DNA of 64,000 nucleotides, taken from Pseudomonas sp. Irchel 3A7. Lineage in GTDB: Bacteria > Pseudomonadota > Gammaproteobacteria > Pseudomonadales > Pseudomonadaceae. Where the stretch lies: NCBI RefSeq assembly GCF_900187565.1, contig NZ_FYED01000017.1, forward strand, positions 1 to 64,000, given 5' to 3'. Below the pieces are notes generated by a model. It did not search any database. It saw only the letters and a program-made list of their open reading frames with translations, and was not told where the DNA came from. The position numbers were made by a program, and so were the translations under genes. Below, piece after piece: positions 37,692 to 45,286 of the stretch. The number at the start of each line of letters is the position of its first letter. Position 1 is the first letter of the stretch.

Positions 37692-37987
37692 TGGGCAAGC
37701 GGCTACTGCTCGCATTGACGTTGGCGTTGACGGCGAACCAGGCCTTGGCGGCGGATACTTTGCGCTGCGGCAGCCAATTGATCAGTGTCGGCGACCGGTC
37801 GAGCGAGGTACTGCACAAATGTGGCGAACCCGTCAGCCGCGATCTGCTGGGTTACAAGCGCAGCGCCGATCGACGGGAAGAGTTTCAGGTCGAGGAATGG
37901 ACTTACGGGCCGAACGGCGGGATGTATCAGTACTTGCGGTTCGAGGGGAATCGGTTGGTGCAGATCACCAGCAAACGCGGTAACTGA
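37688..37987 (+). CDS. DUF2845 domain-containing exported protein
   Basis: A 99-residue periplasmic protein: signal peptide MMGKRLLLALTLALTANQALA, then a small domain with two conserved cysteines (LRCGSQLISVGD, HKCGEP) that may form a disulfide. The start overlaps the stop of the DUF748 gene (ATGATG), so the two are likely made together. Function unknown. Confidence 0.85.
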   Translation: MMGKRLLLALTLALTANQALAADTLRCGSQLISVGDRSSEVLHKCGEPVSRDLLGYKRSADRREEFQVEEWTYGPNGGMYQYLRFEGNRLVQITSKRGN

Positions 37988-38004
37988 AAACACCATAAAA
38001 CACT

Positions 38005-38092
38005 GTGGGAGCGAGCCTGCTCGCGAAAAGGGACTGACATTCAACACATATGTTGGCTGACAGACCGCTTTCGCGAGCAGGCTCGCTCCCAC
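38005..38092. repeat. REPIN, 88 bp
   Basis: Perfect outer arms GTGGGAGCGAGCCTGCTCGC and GCGAGCAGGCTCGCTCCCAC with an inner dyad CAACACATATGTTG. It lies between the DUF2845 gene and the convergent BON gene. Confidence 0.93.
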
Positions 38093-38114
38093 AGTTGTTT
38101 TGCATACCCCCGCA

Positions 38115-38148
38115 ATAGAACAGGCCCCGACACGAATGCCGGGGCCTG
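38115..38148 (-). terminator. Hairpin, probable terminator of the BON gene
   Basis: Perfect 9-bp stem CAGGCCCCG/CGGGGCCTG (38121-38148). On the minus strand it is followed by TTCTATT, a weak U-tract. It is 110 bp after the BON gene stop. Confidence 0.55.
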
Positions 38149-38257
38149 TAATGGCCACATCCTTATGGCCGTTCGCATGAACTCCTCAAGATGCGACAGA
38201 CGTATATCTCGGCCCGCCTGCCGCGCCTTCTCCCAGTCCAGGCGAGAAGCCTTGCCC

Positions 38258-38614
38258 TTACTCGGCTTTCAGGCCGTCAGCGGAAACCGCCTTGACGCCT
38301 TTGATGTTCTTGGCGATTTTCACCGCAACGTCTTTCTGGCTATCCGTGACTGCGGTAGTGGAAGACAGGGACACAACGCCTTTGTTGGTTTCCACTTTGA
38401 TATCGGTACCCGGAATGCCTTTTTCGGTAACCAGGTCTGCTTTGACTTTGGTAGTGATCCAGGTATCGGAAACATCCTCTTTCGCTTCAGTGACTTCACC
38501 GGCGGCCAGCATCATGGGTGCCTGAGTCGCCTGAGTGGACTGTGCAAATGCTGCGTTAGCCATGGTCAGGGTCAGCGCGGTTGCAGTAGCGGCAGCGATA
38601 GCGAACTTCTTCAT
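38258..38614 (-). CDS. BON-domain periplasmic protein
   Basis: A 118-residue exported protein: signal peptide MKKFAIAAATATALTLTMAN ending AFA, then one BON domain (SDTWITTKVKADLVTEKGIP and the VVSLSSTTAVTDSQKDVAV hairpin). BON domains bind phospholipid or envelope partners; relatives such as OsmY are induced by osmotic stress. A single BON domain here, half the size of OsmY. No other gene is in its unit. Confidence 0.9.
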   Translation of the reverse strand: MKKFAIAAATATALTLTMANAAFAQSTQATQAPMMLAAGEVTEAKEDVSDTWITTKVKADLVTEKGIPGTDIKVETNKGVVSLSSTTAVTDSQKDVAVKIAKNIKGVKAVSADGLKAE

Positions 38615-38875
38615 ACGAGTAACTCCTGTTTTTCTGGAAAGTCTGCTGGATGTCTTTTCAGCAGGGTTACCAGAGATATTGCGAACGCTGTGCCAACCTT
38701 GAGACTCACAATAATTCTTTATAAATCAATTAGTTAGCAAACCGCTCTTTTTTCGGAATCATGCAATTTGCATGACCCGGCCATTCTCTACATGCAAGTT
38801 GCGGGTTTTTGGTAAGGCCTAAGGCCATGAATTGTCGGGAGTTTTCCTCAGCACTCGGAACTTACAGGCGGCGAA

Positions 38876-38903
38876 CAAAAAATACCCCGCGCGAGGCGGG
38901 GTA
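38876..38903 (-). terminator. pilA intrinsic terminator
   Basis: Stem TACCCCGC/GCGGGGTA around a GCGAG loop (38883-38903); the A-run at 38877-38882 gives a U-tract on the minus strand. About 20 bp after the pilA stop. The rest of the 309-bp gap to the BON gene (38615-38875) holds only the BON gene promoter region; no ORF recognised. Confidence 0.9.
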
Positions 38904-38923
38904 CCAGGCAACCGGATGAGGAA

Positions 38924-39343
38924 TCAGACCTTAGGGGCAATGCCTTCGCAGCCTTTAGGCGCGAACTCCTGGTCGACGGTAGTGGCGCATGTCCAGCCCG
39001 TCACCGCACGCGTCAAGGTAATGGTTTTGTTCAGCACCGGACCGGGTGCATTCAGGATTGTGCAACCAATTGTGCCCGTTCCATCAGCGGCGATACCCGA
39101 CGCTGTCGTTGCGCAGTTGGAGGTTGTCGCGGTACCGCCGACTTTCGTCAGATCAGGATCGGTTCCTTGATTCATCAGATCCTCAAACGGAACCTTCAAC
39201 GCCGAAATTTCCGCCAGCCCCGCCGTCACCTTCGCCCGCGCCTGGTACTTGGAATAAGCCGGGATCGCAAACGTCGCCAGAATCCCGATGATCGCCACCA
39301 CGATCAGCAGCTCGATCAGGGTAAAACCTTTTTGAATGTTCAT
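38924..39343 (-). CDS. pilA: Type IV pilin PilA
   Basis: Major pilin. 139 residues, with class III leader MNIQKG cut before Phe7 (GFTLIELLIVVAIIGILA), the conserved Glu at +5, and a C-terminal disulfide loop from CATTVDQEFAPKGC. The start at 39343 gives the canonical six-residue leader for PilD; upstream in-frame codons are not conserved. Divergent from the pilB remnant, with an RpoN promoter in between. Confidence 0.95.
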   Translation of the reverse strand: MNIQKGFTLIELLIVVAIIGILATFAIPAYSKYQARAKVTAGLAEISALKVPFEDLMNQGTDPDLTKVGGTATTSNCATTASGIAADGTGTIGCTILNAPGPVLNKTITLTRAVTGWTCATTVDQEFAPKGCEGIAPKV

Positions 39344-39391
39344 TGACAGCCTCCGTGCATGAGTCGAAATCTCATGATCTGAATCTGTCGC

Positions 39392-39407
39392 AGCACAGCC
39401 CATGCCA
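39392..39407 (-). promoter_or_regulatory. RpoN promoter of pilA
   Basis: Minus strand TGGCAT (39402-39407), five bases, GTGCT (39392-39396). GG and GC doublets have exactly ten bases between them, and the element is about 50 bp upstream of the pilA start. pilA in Pseudomonas is normally driven by RpoN with PilR. Confidence 0.75.
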
Positions 39408-39569
39408 AGCGCCGCATGCCCTGTTGGCGGGACGCAAGACCGCCACAACCCCTCCTCCAACCCCCAGCATCCGCACTATCTGACACTTTTTGTCACCTCA
39501 CCGGCGCTGGTTTGGTTCCATCGCTTGACTAGGCTATAAGTCATTCAACTGTCTTGGTCCGGTCGTCCA

Positions 39570-39801
39570 ATGAATGACATCGCCCTCAGCGGCCTGGCCA
39601 AGCAATGGGTCCTGGCCGGGCTGCTCACTGGCACAAGCGCGCAACAGGCATCTCAACAAGCCCGAGGAACGCATCGGCACATTCACGATCTATGAGCCGG
39701 TCGGCTGCGAACATTGCAACGACCGGCGCACCGCAGGCTTGCTCAAAGCCATGCAAGGCATCACCAGCCTTGAAGAAATCAACCAGGTCACCAAGGACTG
39801 A
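39570..39801 (+). pseudogene. pilB: pilB remnant (pilus extension ATPase, internally deleted)
   Basis: The 5' end encodes MNDIALSGLAKQWVLAGLL, the PilB N-terminus, to about residue 30. The sequence then shifts frame into PilB C-terminal text: HLNKPEERIGTFTIYEPVGC, EHCN, then RTAGLLKAMQGITSLEEINQ and VTKD-stop. The whole ATPase core (Walker boxes, Asp and His boxes) is missing, and a second gap of roughly 40-50 residues lies after CEHCN. Translation from the ATG stops at a TGA at 39693-39695. pilC follows 3 bp later, as in an intact pilBCD. Confidence 0.92.
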
Positions 39802-39803
39802 AC

Positions 39804-41021
39804 ATGGCGGTCAAAGCAGCAAAAATCAGTGTGTACGCCTGGGAAGGCACTGACCGTAAAGGCACGAAGGTCACCGGCGAGTTGAGCGGTCAAAATCCGG
39901 CGTTGATCAAGGCGCAGTTACGCAAGCAAGGCATCAACCCCGGCAAGGTGCGCAAGAAAACCACTTCGCTGTTCAACCTGGGCAAGCGCATCAAGGCCCA
40001 GGACATTGCCCTGTTCACGCGCCAGATGGCGACCATGATGAAAGCCGGCGTGCCGTTGTTGCAGTCGTTCGACATCATCGCCGAAGGCTTCGATAACCCG
40101 GCCATGCGCACCCTGGTGGATGAGTTGAAACAGGAAGTCGCGGCAGGCAACAGCTTCGCCGTCGCCCTGCGTAAAAAGCCCCGGTATTTCGATGAGCTGT
40201 ACTGCAATCTGGTGGATGCCGGGGAGCAGGCCGGCGCCCTGGATACCCTGCTGGAGCGGGTGGCGACCTACAAGGAAAAGAGCGAAAGCCTCAAGGCCAA
40301 GATCAGGAAAGCCATGACCTACCCGCTGGTGGTCGTGTTCGTCGCAATCATCGTGACCGGGATTCTGCTGGTCAACGTGGTACCGCAGTTCCAGTCGGTG
40401 TTCGAAGGATTTGGTGCCGAATTACCCGCCTTTACCGTGATGGTCATTGGGCTGTCGCGGTTCATGCAGGACGGGTGGTGGATGATGCTAGGCGGGCTGA
40501 TCGTGGCAATCTTCGCGTTTCGCCACGCCTTCAAGACGTCGCAAGGCTTTCGCGATCGAACAGATGCCTGGCTGCTGAAGCTGCCGCTGGTGGGGACCCT
40601 GATGTACAAGTCCGCCGTGGCCCGTTTCGCCCGCACCCTGTCGACCACCTTCGCCGCCGGCGTCCCCTTGGTGGAAGCCCTTGAGTCGGTGGCCGGCGCC
40701 ACTGGCAATATCGTGTTCAAGCGTGCGGTGCTGCGCATCAGGCAAGACATTTCGATGGGCATGCAGTTGAATTTTTCCATGCGCACTTCCGGTGTTTTTC
40801 CGAACATGGCCATTCAGATGACCGCCATTGGCGAAGAGTCCGGCGCGCTGGACGACATGCTGGACAAGGTCGCGGGCTTTTACGAGGACGAGGTGGACAA
40901 TATGGTCGATAACCTCACCAGCCTGATGGAACCGTTCATCATGGTGGTATTGGGTGTTATCGTCGGCGGACTGGTGGTCGCGATGTACCTGCCCATCTTC
41001 CAACTCGGCGCAGCGATCTGA
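39804..41021 (+). CDS. pilC: Type IV pilus inner-membrane platform protein PilC
   Basis: A 405-residue member of the GspF/PilC family, with two T2SF domains (LFTRQMATMMKAGVPLLQSF near residue 70 and FARTLSTTFAAGVPLVEALE near residue 275) and three membrane segments. It holds the pilus base on which PilB and PilT act. The reading frame is intact and full-length even though its partner pilB is destroyed. Confidence 0.96.
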   Translation: MAVKAAKISVYAWEGTDRKGTKVTGELSGQNPALIKAQLRKQGINPGKVRKKTTSLFNLGKRIKAQDIALFTRQMATMMKAGVPLLQSFDIIAEGFDNPAMRTLVDELKQEVAAGNSFAVALRKKPRYFDELYCNLVDAGEQAGALDTLLERVATYKEKSESLKAKIRKAMTYPLVVVFVAIIVTGILLVNVVPQFQSVFEGFGAELPAFTVMVIGLSRFMQDGWWMMLGGLIVAIFAFRHAFKTSQGFRDRTDAWLLKLPLVGTLMYKSAVARFARTLSTTFAAGVPLVEALESVAGATGNIVFKRAVLRIRQDISMGMQLNFSMRTSGVFPNMAIQMTAIGEESGALDDMLDKVAGFYEDEVDNMVDNLTSLMEPFIMVVLGVIVGGLVVAMYLPIFQLGAAI

Positions 41022-41022
41022 C

Positions 41023-41895
41023 ATGCCCTTGAACGAAATCCTGACCCACTTCCCGCTAGCCTTCGTCGTGATCGCCGGTCTGGTGGGGTTGCTGGTCGGC
41101 AGTTTTCTCAACGTGGTGATCTGGCGCCTGCCAAAAATGCTCGAACGCGAATGGCGCGAGCAAGCCCACGAGATCCTCGACCTGCCCGGCGAAACACCAC
41201 TGCCCACCTACAATCTGCTGCTGCCCCACTCTCAGTGCCCATCTTGTGGCCACCGGATACGTGCCTGGGAAAACATCCCGCTGCTCAGTTACGTGTTTCT
41301 GCGGGGGCGCTGCTCAGCCTGTGCGACACCGATCAGCAAACGCTATCCGCTGACCGAACTGGCCTGTGGTCTGTTGTCGGGGTTCATTGCCTGGCACTTC
41401 GGTTTCGGCTGGCAAGCGTGCATGGCGCTGCTGTTGACCTGGGGCCTGCTGGCCATGAGCCTGATCGACGCCGAACATCAATTGCTGCCGGATGTATTGG
41501 TGTTGCCGTTGATGTGGCTGGGACTGATCGTCAACAGTCTCGGTTTGTTCGTACCGCTGCATGACGCGTTGTGGGGTGCCATTGCCGGCTACCTGGCGCT
41601 GTGGTCGGTGTTCTGGCTGTTCAAGTTGCTCACCGGCAAGGACGGCATGGGCCATGGCGACTTCAAGCTGCTGGCGATGTTTGGCGCCTGGGGCGGTTGG
41701 CAGATTCTGCCGCTGACCATCCTGCTGTCTTCCCTGGTGGGGGCCGTTATCGGCTTGATCTACCTGCGCCTGCGCCAGGCAAAAACCTCGACACCGATCC
41801 CCTTCGGCCCTTATCTGGCGATTGCCGGCTGGATTGCCTTGCTCTGGGGTGGTCAAATAACCGACCTCTATTGGCAGTTTGTCGGTTTGAAATGA
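41023..41895 (+). CDS. pilD: Prepilin peptidase/N-methyltransferase PilD
   Basis: Cleaves class III leaders and N-methylates pilins and type II pseudopilins in the inner membrane. The 290-residue protein keeps the two C-x2-C pairs (CPSCGHRI and CSACATPI) and both catalytic aspartates (LIDAEHQLLPD and the GxGD in GMGHGDFKLL). It may stay under selection because type II secretion also needs it. Its stop overlaps coaE as ATGA. Confidence 0.96.
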   Translation: MPLNEILTHFPLAFVVIAGLVGLLVGSFLNVVIWRLPKMLEREWREQAHEILDLPGETPLPTYNLLLPHSQCPSCGHRIRAWENIPLLSYVFLRGRCSACATPISKRYPLTELACGLLSGFIAWHFGFGWQACMALLLTWGLLAMSLIDAEHQLLPDVLVLPLMWLGLIVNSLGLFVPLHDALWGAIAGYLALWSVFWLFKLLTGKDGMGHGDFKLLAMFGAWGGWQILPLTILLSSLVGAVIGLIYLRLRQAKTSTPIPFGPYLAIAGWIALLWGGQITDLYWQFVGLK

Positions 41896-42515
41896 ATACC
41901 CCTGTGGAAAAACCCTGGATTCTCGGCCTGACCGGCGGCATCGGCAGCGGCAAAAGTGCGGCGGCCCAACACTTCATCGACCTCGGAGTGCATGTGGTCG
42001 ACGCCGATCATGCCGCGCGCTGGGTGGTGGAGCCAGGCCGGCCGGCACTGGCGAAGATCGCCGAACACTTCGGCCCCGGCGTGTTGCAGGCCGACGGACA
42101 ACTGGATCGCGCGGCCCTGCGCAAACTGATCTTTGAAGTGCCGGATGAACGCCGCTGGCTGGAAGCCTTGCTGCATCCGCTGATCGCCGAGGAAATCGCT
42201 CATCATCTGGCGCTGGCAAAATCACCTTACGCGATTCTGGTTTCGCCGCTGCTGATCGAATCAGGCCAGTACGCCATGACCCAACGGGTGCTGGTGATCG
42301 ATGCCCCCGAACAGCTACAGATCGAACGCACCCTGCAACGTGACCAGACCAGCGAACAGCAGGTCCAGGCGATCCTCAAGGCCCAGTCCAGTCGCCAGGA
42401 TCGCGTGAGCCATGCCAACGAGGTGGTGGTCAACGACCGCGACCTCGCCTGGCTACACAGCGAGGTCGAACGCCTGCATCACTTTTACCTTACTTTGCGT
42501 GGAGGCCAGTCATGA
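41892..42515 (+). CDS. coaE: Dephospho-CoA kinase
   Basis: Last step of coenzyme A synthesis. The 207-residue P-loop kinase begins with WILGLTGGIGSGKSAAAQHF (Walker A) and has VDADHAARWVVEPG. The ATG at 41892 overlaps the pilD stop; a longer in-frame start within pilD is a shadow. Confidence 0.96.
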   Translation: MNTPVEKPWILGLTGGIGSGKSAAAQHFIDLGVHVVDADHAARWVVEPGRPALAKIAEHFGPGVLQADGQLDRAALRKLIFEVPDERRWLEALLHPLIAEEIAHHLALAKSPYAILVSPLLIESGQYAMTQRVLVIDAPEQLQIERTLQRDQTSEQQVQAILKAQSSRQDRVSHANEVVVNDRDLAWLHSEVERLHHFYLTLRGGQS

Positions 42516-42712
42516 GCCAGATCCCAACCGTCGAATGCCCGACCTGCGGCGCCCCTGTCGAGTGGAGCCCCGAAAGCAAATTCCGGCCGTTCTGTTCCGA
42601 CCGTTGCAAACTGATTGACCTGGGCGCCTGGGCATCGGAAGAGCACAAGATTCCCGTAGCCCCGGATGCCGAGGATGAATTGTTCAGCGGCGATTTCGAC
42701 CCGCGTCACTGA
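42512..42712 (+). CDS. yacG: DNA gyrase inhibitor YacG
   Basis: A 66-residue zinc-finger protein with the four-cysteine site CPTCG and FCSDRCK. It binds GyrB and blocks DNA binding by gyrase in E. coli. Start overlaps the coaE stop as ATGA, closing a pilBCD-coaE-yacG unit that is conserved in pseudomonads. Confidence 0.94.
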   Translation: MSQIPTVECPTCGAPVEWSPESKFRPFCSDRCKLIDLGAWASEEHKIPVAPDAEDELFSGDFDPRH

Positions 42713-42935
42713 TCCCGATCGTCAGGGACGTAACTACGCCGCCAATCAACGAGAGGTGCCAGGCTCGTTGATCTTGACACCCAATAATCAGCATGCTAGC
42801 GGGTGCTATACTTCTTTCGGGTTGCATGAAGAGTGCAACAGTCCCTGCGGGTTCCAATACCGACGGTAAATCTCAGTTAACGGCTGCTGGACAGAGGAGG
42901 TCTACAGCAAAAAAAAACGAGATGGGAGGTGTGGC

Positions 42936-43490
42936 ATGAACCGACACTATTACATCAGTGACAATCTTGACGATCTTGAGTCCGTTGAAAATGAACTGGA
43001 AGCCAACGGCATCAATTCCGAACAAATTCATGTGCTCAGTGAACAAGTCGCGGAGGTTGAAGAACATCACCTCCACGAGGTCAACTCGTTGATGAAACAA
43101 GATGTCGTTCACTCTGGAGAGATTGGTGCGGTGATCGGTGTGCCACTCGCGGCGCTGGTCCTTGGCGGCGCCTATTGGCTGGGCTGGCACGAGTCTGCGG
43201 CAGGCTGGGTACCTTTTATCTTCCTGGCCGTTGTTGTGCTGGGGTTCTGCATCTGGGAAGGCGGATTCTTTGGTATCCAGGTGCCGAATGCGCACTTTCG
43301 CAACTTTAAACAGTTGGTTGAAACGGGCAAGCATGTTTTCTTCGTGGATGTCGAGCCAAGCCAGGAGTCGGTATTGGAACGGGTCATCGAGCAGCATCCA
43401 AAGCTGACGGGCGCAGGCACGGGAACAGCAGCCCCCCACTGGACAGTCGCCTGGCTGCACAGATGGCATCAGTTCAAGCGAACGATATAA
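42936..43490 (+). CDS. Conserved two-helix membrane protein of unknown function
   Basis: A 184-residue protein. An N-terminal cytoplasmic regulatory-like part (YYISDNLDDLESVENELEAN; NSEQIHVLSEQVAEVEEHHL) precedes two hydrophobic helices (about 68-87 and 92-112) rich in Gly, then a C-terminal domain (HVFFVDVEPSQESVLERVI). Similar proteins are sometimes mislabelled as magnesium transporters. Strong ribosome site GGGAGGTG. It converges on the oxidase operon. Confidence 0.75.
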   Translation: MNRHYYISDNLDDLESVENELEANGINSEQIHVLSEQVAEVEEHHLHEVNSLMKQDVVHSGEIGAVIGVPLAALVLGGAYWLGWHESAAGWVPFIFLAVVVLGFCIWEGGFFGIQVPNAHFRNFKQLVETGKHVFFVDVEPSQESVLERVIEQHPKLTGAGTGTAAPHWTVAWLHRWHQFKRTI

Positions 43491-43512
43491 CGCCCATTCA
43501 CACAAAGTAGCG

Positions 43513-43536
43513 TCCGGAGGCTCAAGGCCCTCCGGA
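43513..43536 (-). terminator. Hairpin over the 3' end of the oxidase operon
   Basis: Perfect 8-bp stem TCCGGAGG/CCTCCGGA with an 8-base loop. The stop codon of the subunit IV gene lies in the loop. There is no U-tract, so termination strength is uncertain; it separates two convergent genes. Confidence 0.45.
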
Positions 43537-43863
43537 AGTTACTGATTGGCCGAAGAAAATGACCCTGCTGAGGAAAACATAGTCCGCCTCGGTGGCCATC
43601 AGTCCAACGAGTACCAGCAAACACAAAGGTGGCACCAATATGGCGTAGACCAAGGCCAATCGTTCCCATGCCATATGCATGAAGATAGAGACAATCAGAC
43701 CTGCCTTTAGCAACATGAAAATAATAATCAGGGACCACCTGAGGTAGCCATGGAAGTGGAAGTAGTCGACAAGATACGACAGCGTGCTGAGGACAAATAA
43801 CAGCCCCCAGATTTTAAGGTACAAGCCGATTGGATGTTGCTGACCTTGAGCATGCGCCATCAT
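43522..43863 (-). CDS. Haem-copper oxidase subunit IV
   Basis: A 113-residue protein with three membrane helices (about 14-32, 38-60 and 72-95), of the bacterial CyoD/COX4 type (HGYLRWSLIIIFMLLKAGLIVSIFMHMAWERL). Last gene of the oxidase operon; helps assemble or stabilise subunits I and III. The start at 43863 follows a GAGGAG site, so the upstream in-frame extension into subunit III is discarded. Confidence 0.88.
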   Translation of the reverse strand: MMAHAQGQQHPIGLYLKIWGLLFVLSTLSYLVDYFHFHGYLRWSLIIIFMLLKAGLIVSIFMHMAWERLALVYAILVPPLCLLVLVGLMATEADYVFLSRVIFFGQSVTSGGP

Positions 43864-43873
43864 CCGTGCTCCT

Positions 43874-44587
43874 CTACCACAAATAGAAGAAAGCAAAAAT
43901 AAACACCCAGACCAAATCCACGAAGTGCCAGTAAAGCCCGGCTATCTCAACGTTCTGATAGTTGCCGGAGCGCTCATAATCTCCCCGCCATACTTTCATC
44001 GCCACGATACTGAGGTAGAGCGCGCCGATTGATACATGCAATCCGTGGAAACCGGTAATCATGAAAAAACTGGCACCAAACTGCGCCGCCCCCATGGGGT
44101 TCCCCCAGGGGCGCACCCCTTCGGCGATGAGCTTGCTCCATTCAAAGGCCTGCATGCCGACGAAGGTCACACCCAGGGCAGCGGTCGCCAGCATCAGGGC
44201 AGTGGTTCGCGCGCGATCACGGCGATAGGCGAAATTGACGGCCATGGCCATCGTGCCGCTGCTGCTGATCAGCACAAAGGTCATGATGGCGATCAGAATG
44301 AGCGGAATTGATTGACCGCCGATCGTCAGTGCAAAGACTTCACTGGGGTTCGGCCAGAGATCCGTGATGGTCATGCGCACCGACATGTAGCCGGTTAAAA
44401 AGCAGGTGAAGATAAACGTATCGCTGAGCAGGAATATCCACATCATCGCCTTGCCCCAGGACACCTGCTTGAAAGCGTCTTTGTCCGAGGACCAGTCGCT
44501 GGCGATGCCCTGCCATCCGGGGGCAGGCAGTGAACCTGGTGGATTGGATGAGCCGGAATCAGCCGGGGCTTGTGGGTGCGATGCCAT
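43874..44587 (-). CDS. Haem-copper oxidase subunit III (first copy)
   Basis: A 237-residue protein with five or six membrane helices of the COX3 family: WIFLLSDTFIFTCFLTGYMS, ITGFHGLHVSIGALYLSIVAMKVWRG and a C-terminal VEIAGLYWHFVDLVWVFIFAFFYLW, typical of subunit III. It lies 6 bp after the second subunit III-like gene and 10 bp before the subunit IV gene. Confidence 0.92.
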   Translation of the reverse strand: MASHPQAPADSGSSNPPGSLPAPGWQGIASDWSSDKDAFKQVSWGKAMMWIFLLSDTFIFTCFLTGYMSVRMTITDLWPNPSEVFALTIGGQSIPLILIAIMTFVLISSSGTMAMAVNFAYRRDRARTTALMLATAALGVTFVGMQAFEWSKLIAEGVRPWGNPMGAAQFGASFFMITGFHGLHVSIGALYLSIVAMKVWRGDYERSGNYQNVEIAGLYWHFVDLVWVFIFAFFYLW

Positions 44588-44593
44588 GGTTTT

Positions 44594-45286
44594 TCACCTC
44601 AGGCCGCAGAGTCTGGCGATGGCTTCATAGGTTTCTGGCGTGCTGGTCAGTAGCGCGAATAGCACGAACCAGAGACCCAACAAGTAGTGCCAATAGATGG
44701 CACAGAGCTCTACGCTGGCGCTCAGTTGCTGCAACGGTACGCGGCGCAGGAATTTGACGACGGTTCTGCCCCAAGCGATCAACCCACCCAGCAGATGGAG
44801 CCCATGCAGGCCGGTCAACAGGTAGAAGAAACTGTTGGCCGGATTGCCGGCGACAAAGTAGCCCCAGGCGGCAAACTGCTGCCATACCCAGAATTGTCCC
44901 AACAGAAAGGCAATGGCAAACACGCCCCCCAATCCAAAGCCGATGACAGTTGCGCCCAATCGAGCCTGCCGGACGGCCATGCGCGACCACTGCAGCGCAA
45001 CACAACTGAACACTAGAAAAACCGAGTTCAGCCAGAGTTGCCATGGATTGGCCAACGGCGCCAAGGGTTCTGTCAGGGGCAGCCAGTCGACCATTTGTGA
45101 GCGGGCGATAAAGGCAATCAGGAAGAGAAAGAATAACGAACTCACCACCGCCAGAAACAAACGCAGACCTGTTTTTGCGATCTGCCGTCTCCTGGCATCG
45201 TCGTCGGCCTGAAGACCTTCAGGGTCATGATTCCAACTGCCGCCGGGGTCAGCGCCGTCGGCGTTTCTCAAAAGCAGCCTGTTCAT
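44594..45286 (-). CDS. Haem-copper oxidase subunit III-like (second copy)
   Basis: A 230-residue COX3-family protein, diverged from its neighbour but keeping FYLLTGLHGLHLLGGLIAWG and LCAIYWHYLLGLWFVLFAL. A hydrophilic N-terminus of about 40 residues replaces the first helices. Its start overlaps the subunit I stop as ATGA. Two subunit III genes in one oxidase operon are unusual; both may be needed for one complex, or one may be an assembly factor. Confidence 0.85.
   Translation of the reverse strand: MNRLLLRNADGADPGGSWNHDPEGLQADDDARRRQIAKTGLRLFLAVVSSLFFLFLIAFIARSQMVDWLPLTEPLAPLANPWQLWLNSVFLVFSCVALQWSRMAVRQARLGATVIGFGLGGVFAIAFLLGQFWVWQQFAAWGYFVAGNPANSFFYLLTGLHGLHLLGGLIAWGRTVVKFLRRVPLQQLSASVELCAIYWHYLLGLWFVLFALLTSTPETYEAIARLCGLR

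Noticed and set aside
42770..42830. A sigma-70 promoter with TTGACA for the 42936 gene
   Set aside because: TTGACA (about 42774) and TATACT are separated by about 27 bp, too far for a normal promoter, and no better pair was found.
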